DNA of 10,955 nucleotides from Nitrospinae bacterium RIFCSPLOWO2_12_FULL_45_22 (lineage in GTDB: Bacteria > 2-12-FULL-45-22), in NCBI GenBank assembly GCA_001803565.1, contig MHDQ01000225.1, positions 1 to 10,955 of the forward strand. Reading direction: 5' to 3'. The notes under the pieces were generated by a model. The model saw only the letters and a list, made by a program, of their open reading frames with translations, had not been told where the DNA came from and searched no databases. Of the stretch, positions 6,907-10,955 are shown piece by piece (the first letter of the stretch is position 1; each line of letters starts with the position of its first letter). Made by a program: the position numbers and the translations under genes.

Positions 6907-9900
6907 TTAATTTGTATCCATGCCCTTTTCTAGGGCCATTGAGGCGCCAATAGCTGCCCATCCCGTTACCCAACTCATGTATCCAGTATCCGGGTCTATA
7001 GGTGATATGTTCCCTTTATCCCATAGGGAATCTGTAGCCCAAAAACTTTCAACCCCTAAACCTTCAGGTAATATATCGCCATCAAAACGTCCGAATTGTT
7101 GCACAGTATACTCGGTCAAATCCAGGGCCCTTTCTAGATAGTATTTATCTTTAGTAATAGAATAGAGGTTGGAATAATCCTCAATATTAAAGACCCCATA
7201 ACTAACGGAATGGACATTGGCTGGACTAGCCGCTTCCGAACCTAACCCTGACCATCCCTGTATATATAACTCACTACCTGCAGCTACGGGCCATTGATGG
7301 GCAAACTGGAAAGATAGACGCCAATCAGCGGATTCCATAGCATAGGTAAGATACTCTTGATTCTGGGTCTCTAAATAAAGCTCTAAAAAGCCATGGAGAT
7401 ACCACATGGGTACTTCACTATTAACTAAAGCCTCAATGTCACCTGGCCCGCCGTATAAGAAGCCCTTACGGAGCCAACCAGCATAATAGTGCGCTGCCTC
7501 CTCAGCAGAAGAGAGATACCTTTTGTCTCCCGTTAAACGATAGGTTTCTACCAGACCGGCCATAACCCCAGCTTCAATATTGGTACTATCATAATCATCT
7601 TCATACTCCCCCATGGCCTCGCTCTTGTGAGGGTATGACCCATCTGCTCGCTGATGGTCCACCCAGGCATCAGAACAACGCACAATTGCTTCGTACCAGT
7701 TAATATGTTCCTTACCCCTCTTAAATTCTTCTTTATAGGCTTTTTGTAGGGCATACAATGCGGTCATAATGACATAGCCGGGTTCTCCTGAAGCGCTATG
7801 CCAGCCTTTATTATATCCCAGGTAGGGAAATTCAGGCCCATTGTTAAAGGCCCAGGCAATATTATCCAATACAGCCAGGCCTGTATTATACCATAGAGTA
7901 TTATCCAGCAGCTTCCCTGCTAGCATTGAGGCCAGGGCAACATGAGCACCACCAGTAAAACCAAGAGGTGTCCATTGGGCTTTAGGCCCTGTGCCATAAG
8001 AAAATATATTATCTCTTGGCTTGTAAAAATTGTTATATAGGCTTCGGGCAATTTTTGTAACCCCTTCTTTCAGGGTCATCTTATAGGGATTTCCCCTATA
8101 ACCTGCTATTAAGCCGTAGAGGGCCTGGGCATATCTGCCCCAGGCATTTAGGTTAGTAGTAATTCTACCACTATAGACGATATTCCACCGAAGAGATTCT
8201 CCAGGTTGAGAAACATAGGTGTCATATCGAGGTTGCCTGGCAAAACTACTATATCCGGTGGGGATCCAGGGTTCATATGTAGTAGGAGTTTGGATGGTAA
8301 GCCTTACCTTTTCCCCTTCATATGCATAAAATCCTACACTATTCTCTCCCAATGGAGAAGTCGGATAGGCCCCCACAAAGGCCAATAAGTTATGGTCTCC
8401 ATCAATGGCGGCAACAAAAGGAAGCGGGAGCCGTGACGATGGAAATACCCAATGGTTAGCATGCCCGCCAGTGTTAAATTTGTCTTTTTCATCTCCTACT
8501 GGATAATCACTAGGACCCCATTTTGGTCCGCCACCATGGAAATGGTCAGGGTGGTAATTGGTCTTATAGAACTGTCCGGGAATAACGATAGTATTGTTAG
8601 AATCCCACGTTGGGTGGCCTATATCTGTTGAGACGAGATTAACAAAACGGATACTGGAGGATGAATCACCAATATGGAAATAAGCTCTTACTTCTTCGAA
8701 GATAATAGTACCATCTATCATCCTGGGGAAGAACTGACTTTCTACCCTCCAATACTGCCCGTTTGGCCCGGATAGAACTCCTTCCATTTTTAGGGTATGT
8801 CCATCAAAACTTGCTGTAGCGGCAGGGGAACTTGAAGAGATACGGGTTCCATTTTCTATTTGATACATAGGGTCCACTTCTAATATTTTCCTCATCCTAT
8901 AGCCATCATTAATATATAACCCATAGTGAAAACCATTTTCATTCTGCAAAGCCACGGAGGTATAGTTATCCACCCATAATATCAGATCCTGGTATCCATT
9001 GTTATCAATATCCCATTGGTCCCTCTGGATAAACAAGTCGGGCCGGGCCTCTTCTCTTTCCATTTCTAGGCTATAATTATGGGATGTTGAAAAATAGTCC
9101 TTATAGCTCCGGGCCAGATCTAAGTTATAGGCCCCGGAATATGGGGTGGGTATCAGATAAATTGTCCCAGAAACTGTCTGGTTGGGAGATAATGAGCTGT
9201 ATCCTATCCCTGAGGCGCCATATTCTCCGGTAGTATCATAATGTTCAAAGTTATCAAATCCTACGTTTGTGTTAAACCCCAGTATGACATAGCCCGATTG
9301 AGAAGATAACATATAGCCATCAAAGGGGAGTGATGACGCTAAACTCAATGAATCACCCCCAATTCCGTCCACCGCATCTACCATTTCGTTCGGGGTTATA
9401 ACATAGCCGGAGGAGGAGGCATGCCAGACCCGCAAGGGTATAACCTTTGATATTTCGGTTCCGACCGTTATTTGATAATCCATAGTAAAAAAAGATGGAT
9501 AAAAAGTATAAATTTTATCTATTTGGATATTAGAGGAGGTGGTTTTTGATAGATATAAAGATACATAAGGAGGAACATCTTCTATGACGCTAATTGATGG
9601 TTTGGTCAATAGGCTTCCATGCCACCCTTCTTTTTTATTATAAGTATCGGTAAATGCGCCATAGTCCAGACTCAGGATCTCAATACCCACATTCTTATAT
9701 TTCATGCTTCGAATAACTCCATAATCATCGAATTGCAACTGATAAAAAGGGGTTTTTATCACCCTTGTACCCTCATCCCAAGATACCAGATCAGTTGAAT
9801 ACCCCCCCTTTATTCCCCCATAATAGATGTCTATCTCGGCTAAGAAATCGCGATCAAAGGTATTGCTGGTGGGAACTATTAAAGTGGCACTCATGATAGA

Positions 9901-10632
9901 GCCGTCTTCATAGGCGCTATATTCGTCAATCTCAAATGGTATGGGGTGTTTGGCAGCAACAATTATCTCATCGGCTGAACCAATATGGCCCCTGGGGAAG
10001 AAGAGCTTGATCTCGTAAAACCATTTCTGGGGATTACCGGTAATTGTCACGTGCTGGCGGTATTTCGAGGCTAGGTCATACCAATTGTTAGAAGAACCCG
10101 TTCCATACTGAGCAAAGGAAAACTTTGCTAAGCCCACATCACCCACCAATTGAATGGCACCTACCTGCACAGAGCCCGGTTCAGCAAAGAAAGCAAAGGC
10201 AATATAATCGCCTGATGGAATAACAGGTAACCTTAACTCATAGATGACCTGGTTTAATAAACTAAAATTTTCTTTTAGCTCCAAAGCAGATATTGTAGGG
10301 ATAAAGGAGGAAGGAGCGGTAATATTGGCAGGGATTAGTGCGAGAGAGGGATTGAAAAAGTACAGGCTTTCATCAGGCAATTTAAAACCTAGAAAGAGGT
10401 CTATTTGTCTTTTATCACCCGGGTTAGTTATGCTTAAAGAGAGCGTTAAAATGTCTCCTACAGTATAATAGGATTGGTTGGTAGAAATTTTGATGGTCGG
10501 GGCTAAACTAGAATTATTTGCAATATCTTTAATAATAGGGATAGAGGGGTGAAAACCCGCAGAAATTCCTTCATTCCGAGAAAAGATAATGAAGATACTA
10601 AAGACCCATATCGAGATTATACGCTTTATCAC
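6907..10632 (-). CDS. Large exported multidomain protein with alpha/alpha-toroid-like C-terminus, possible polysaccharide-active enzyme
   Basis: 1241 residues. GTG 10632 is the first start after an in-frame TAG and has AGGAAG five bases upstream. A signal peptide (MIKR, hydrophobic IISIWVFSIFIIF, cleavage near ISA at 23-25) sends it out of the cytoplasm. Residues about 45-165 form an Ig-like beta-sandwich module. Residues about 190-820 are beta-rich, with a calcium-loop-like DIDNNGYQD at 541-549 and a His/Gly-rich segment at 692-724 (HPDHFHGGG, GGHANHW). Residues about 830-1235 are helical, with paired helices and intervening Trp/Gly/Asp loops: GEPGYVIMTALYAL at 949-962, WVDHQRADGSYP at 990-1001, STNIEAGVMAGLVETYRLTG at 1016-1035, YLHGFLELYLET at 1078-1089. 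This resembles six-hairpin glycosidases and alpha/alpha-toroid polysaccharide lyases. Family and substrate cannot be assigned, and catalytic residues are not certain. It heads the operon with the repeat protein. A polysaccharide-degrading or binding role is inference from fold pattern and neighbours. Confidence 0.85.
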   Translation of the reverse strand: MIKRIISIWVFSIFIIFSRNEGISAGFHPSIPIIKDIANNSSLAPTIKISTNQSYYTVGDILTLSLSITNPGDKRQIDLFLGFKLPDESLYFFNPSLALIPANITAPSSFIPTISALELKENFSLLNQVIYELRLPVIPSGDYIAFAFFAEPGSVQVGAIQLVGDVGLAKFSFAQYGTGSSNNWYDLASKYRQHVTITGNPQKWFYEIKLFFPRGHIGSADEIIVAAKHPIPFEIDEYSAYEDGSIMSATLIVPTSNTFDRDFLAEIDIYYGGIKGGYSTDLVSWDEGTRVIKTPFYQLQFDDYGVIRSMKYKNVGIEILSLDYGAFTDTYNKKEGWHGSLLTKPSISVIEDVPPYVSLYLSKTTSSNIQIDKIYTFYPSFFTMDYQITVGTEISKVIPLRVWHASSSGYVITPNEMVDAVDGIGGDSLSLASSLPFDGYMLSSQSGYVILGFNTNVGFDNFEHYDTTGEYGASGIGYSSLSPNQTVSGTIYLIPTPYSGAYNLDLARSYKDYFSTSHNYSLEMEREEARPDLFIQRDQWDIDNNGYQDLILWVDNYTSVALQNENGFHYGLYINDGYRMRKILEVDPMYQIENGTRISSSSPAATASFDGHTLKMEGVLSGPNGQYWRVESQFFPRMIDGTIIFEEVRAYFHIGDSSSSIRFVNLVSTDIGHPTWDSNNTIVIPGQFYKTNYHPDHFHGGGPKWGPSDYPVGDEKDKFNTGGHANHWVFPSSRLPLPFVAAIDGDHNLLAFVGAYPTSPLGENSVGFYAYEGEKVRLTIQTPTTYEPWIPTGYSSFARQPRYDTYVSQPGESLRWNIVYSGRITTNLNAWGRYAQALYGLIAGYRGNPYKMTLKEGVTKIARSLYNNFYKPRDNIFSYGTGPKAQWTPLGFTGGAHVALASMLAGKLLDNTLWYNTGLAVLDNIAWAFNNGPEFPYLGYNKGWHSASGEPGYVIMTALYALQKAYKEEFKRGKEHINWYEAIVRCSDAWVDHQRADGSYPHKSEAMGEYEDDYDSTNIEAGVMAGLVETYRLTGDKRYLSSAEEAAHYYAGWLRKGFLYGGPGDIEALVNSEVPMWYLHGFLELYLETQNQEYLTYAMESADWRLSFQFAHQWPVAAGSELYIQGWSGLGSEAASPANVHSVSYGVFNIEDYSNLYSITKDKYYLERALDLTEYTVQQFGRFDGDILPEGLGVESFWATDSLWDKGNISPIDPDTGYMSWVTGWAAIGASMALEKGMDTN

Positions 10633-10643
10633 TCCAGCTTCCT
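10633..10643 (-). promoter_or_regulatory. Ribosome binding site for the 1241-aa protein
   Basis: AGGAAG (10643-10638) lies five bases before GTG 10632. With an in-frame TAG just upstream it supports the GTG start. Confidence 0.7.
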
Positions 10644-10734
10644 AGTTCTCTGCTGACCTCACCTACCCTAAAATTCCTCTGTGGCAAGTATTCTTCCTGC
10701 TGAACGCTTAAAACCGATTTTAATCGATAATCTC

Positions 10735-10878
10735 TTAACTTGACATTGTCACATTATCTGAATCCATTGATACTACTACTTTAATTGTAGGCACGAGTTT
10801 TATTCGTGCTATTCAGGGGCACGGATTTATCCGTGCCTACAAAAAAGAGGGAGTTTAAATGTGACAAAGTCAAGATAA
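10735..10878. repeat. 144-bp palindromic element with 21-bp terminal inverted repeats (MITE-like)
   Basis: The left end (10735-10755) and the reverse complement of the right end (10858-10878) agree at 19 of 21 positions; both contain the block TTGTCACATT. The element encloses two GC-rich hairpins and has no coding capacity. Size, terminal inverted repeats and lack of a gene fit a miniature inverted-repeat element that depends on a transposase elsewhere. A target-site duplication is not clear: TTAA occurs at the left end and again just beyond the right end, offset. It lies 103 bases upstream of the secretion operon. Confidence 0.6.
10785..10842. repeat. Pair of related hairpins nested in a larger inverted repeat
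   Basis: Hairpin one has stem GCACGA (10791-10796) with TCGTGC (10804-10809) and a 7-base loop. Hairpin two has stem GGCACGGA (10818-10825) with TCCGTGCC (10830-10837) and a 4-base loop. The outer edges TTGTAGGCACG (10785-10795) and CGTGCCTACAA (10832-10842) also pair, so the region can fold either as two tandem hairpins or as one longer stem. The hairpins look like diverged copies of each other. Neither is followed by a T-run in its own direction, so they are not typical intrinsic terminators. Confidence 0.75.
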
Positions 10879-10955
10879 TTAATGGTTTCCATATATTTTA
10901 TACCGGTTATAGTATAAGGGTTGATCCCCTAATTTGGCTACATAAATACACCTTC

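Larger units (their letters stand above)
10633..10955. other. Gene-free region upstream of the secretion operon
   Basis: No gene visible on either strand. It should contain the operon promoter, but I find no convincing pair of -35 and -10 boxes. The best -35-like hexamer on the minus strand is TTGACT (10873-10868), inside the right terminal repeat of the palindromic element, with no good -10 at 16-18 bases. A GTGACA in the left repeat has only a weak TATCGA about 17 bases on. Outside the element, ACCGGT at 10902-10907 sits in AT-rich near-palindromic DNA and could be an operator, with low confidence. Confidence 0.5.

Noticed and set aside
6896-6973. Longer start at 6973 for the repeat protein.
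   Set aside because: It would overlap the upstream gene and put 26 residues before the signal peptide. The strong GAGGAGG site and the signal peptide both fix the start at 6895.
7548-7754. Minus-strand open frame of 68 codons inside the 1241-aa gene.
   Set aside because: It is an alternative frame within a clear long coding region, with no domain and no ribosome binding site evident.
10785-10842. Intrinsic transcription terminator.
   Set aside because: Neither hairpin is followed by a T-run in its direction of reading, and no gene ends next to it. The pairing fits a repeat element better.

Overview
The window reads as a stretch of chromosome from an anaerobic, probably uncultivated bacterium. 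The anaerobe call rests on the large ATP-dependent activase/dehydratase-type fusion with its iron-sulfur cysteine motifs. The lineage cannot be fixed from sequence alone. Mid-range GC, GTG starts, clear Shine-Dalgarno sites, large secreted beta-rich proteins and many imperfect palindromes would fit a candidate-phylum or deep-branching Gram-negative-type genome, but this is inference.

Layout. (1) 1-4269, minus strand: one very large open gene, 5'-complete and cut by the left window edge, with two BadF/BadG/HgdC activase ATPase domains, a cysteine-rich linker, a DUF2229-type region and an HgdB-like C-terminal region. It is interrupted in frame by a 140-bp imperfect palindrome made of 20 consecutive 7-bp units (1077-1216). 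(2) 4270-4535: gene-free, with a likely promoter for the activase gene and a second, AT-rich palindrome (about 4393-4469) that also runs in 7-bp steps. (3) 4536-5177, plus strand: an orphan F5/8 type C (discoidin) domain with no visible ribosome binding site or signal peptide, probably the 3' remnant of a larger gene. (4) 5228-10632, minus strand, read from 10632 downwards: a secretion operon. It starts with a 1241-aa exported protein (beta-sandwich module, large beta-rich middle, alpha/alpha-toroid-like C-terminus). Eleven bases later comes a 437-aa exported protein of three 132-residue repeats. After a single in-frame TAA the same reading frame continues into a second copy of the beta-sandwich module. 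(5) 10633-10955: gene-free, with a 144-bp palindromic element that has 21-bp terminal inverted repeats and two internal GC-rich hairpins.

How the parts fit. The operon probably makes cell-surface or secreted proteins acting on, or binding, polysaccharide. The enzyme-like toroid, the shared Ig-like module and the convergent discoidin domain all point to carbohydrate, but no substrate can be named. The activase fusion is a separate cytoplasmic function. The most unusual signals are the two 7-bp-phased palindromes of unrelated base composition, one of them translated in frame as a 7-residue peptide repeat, and the in-frame stop that splits what looks like one secreted protein.
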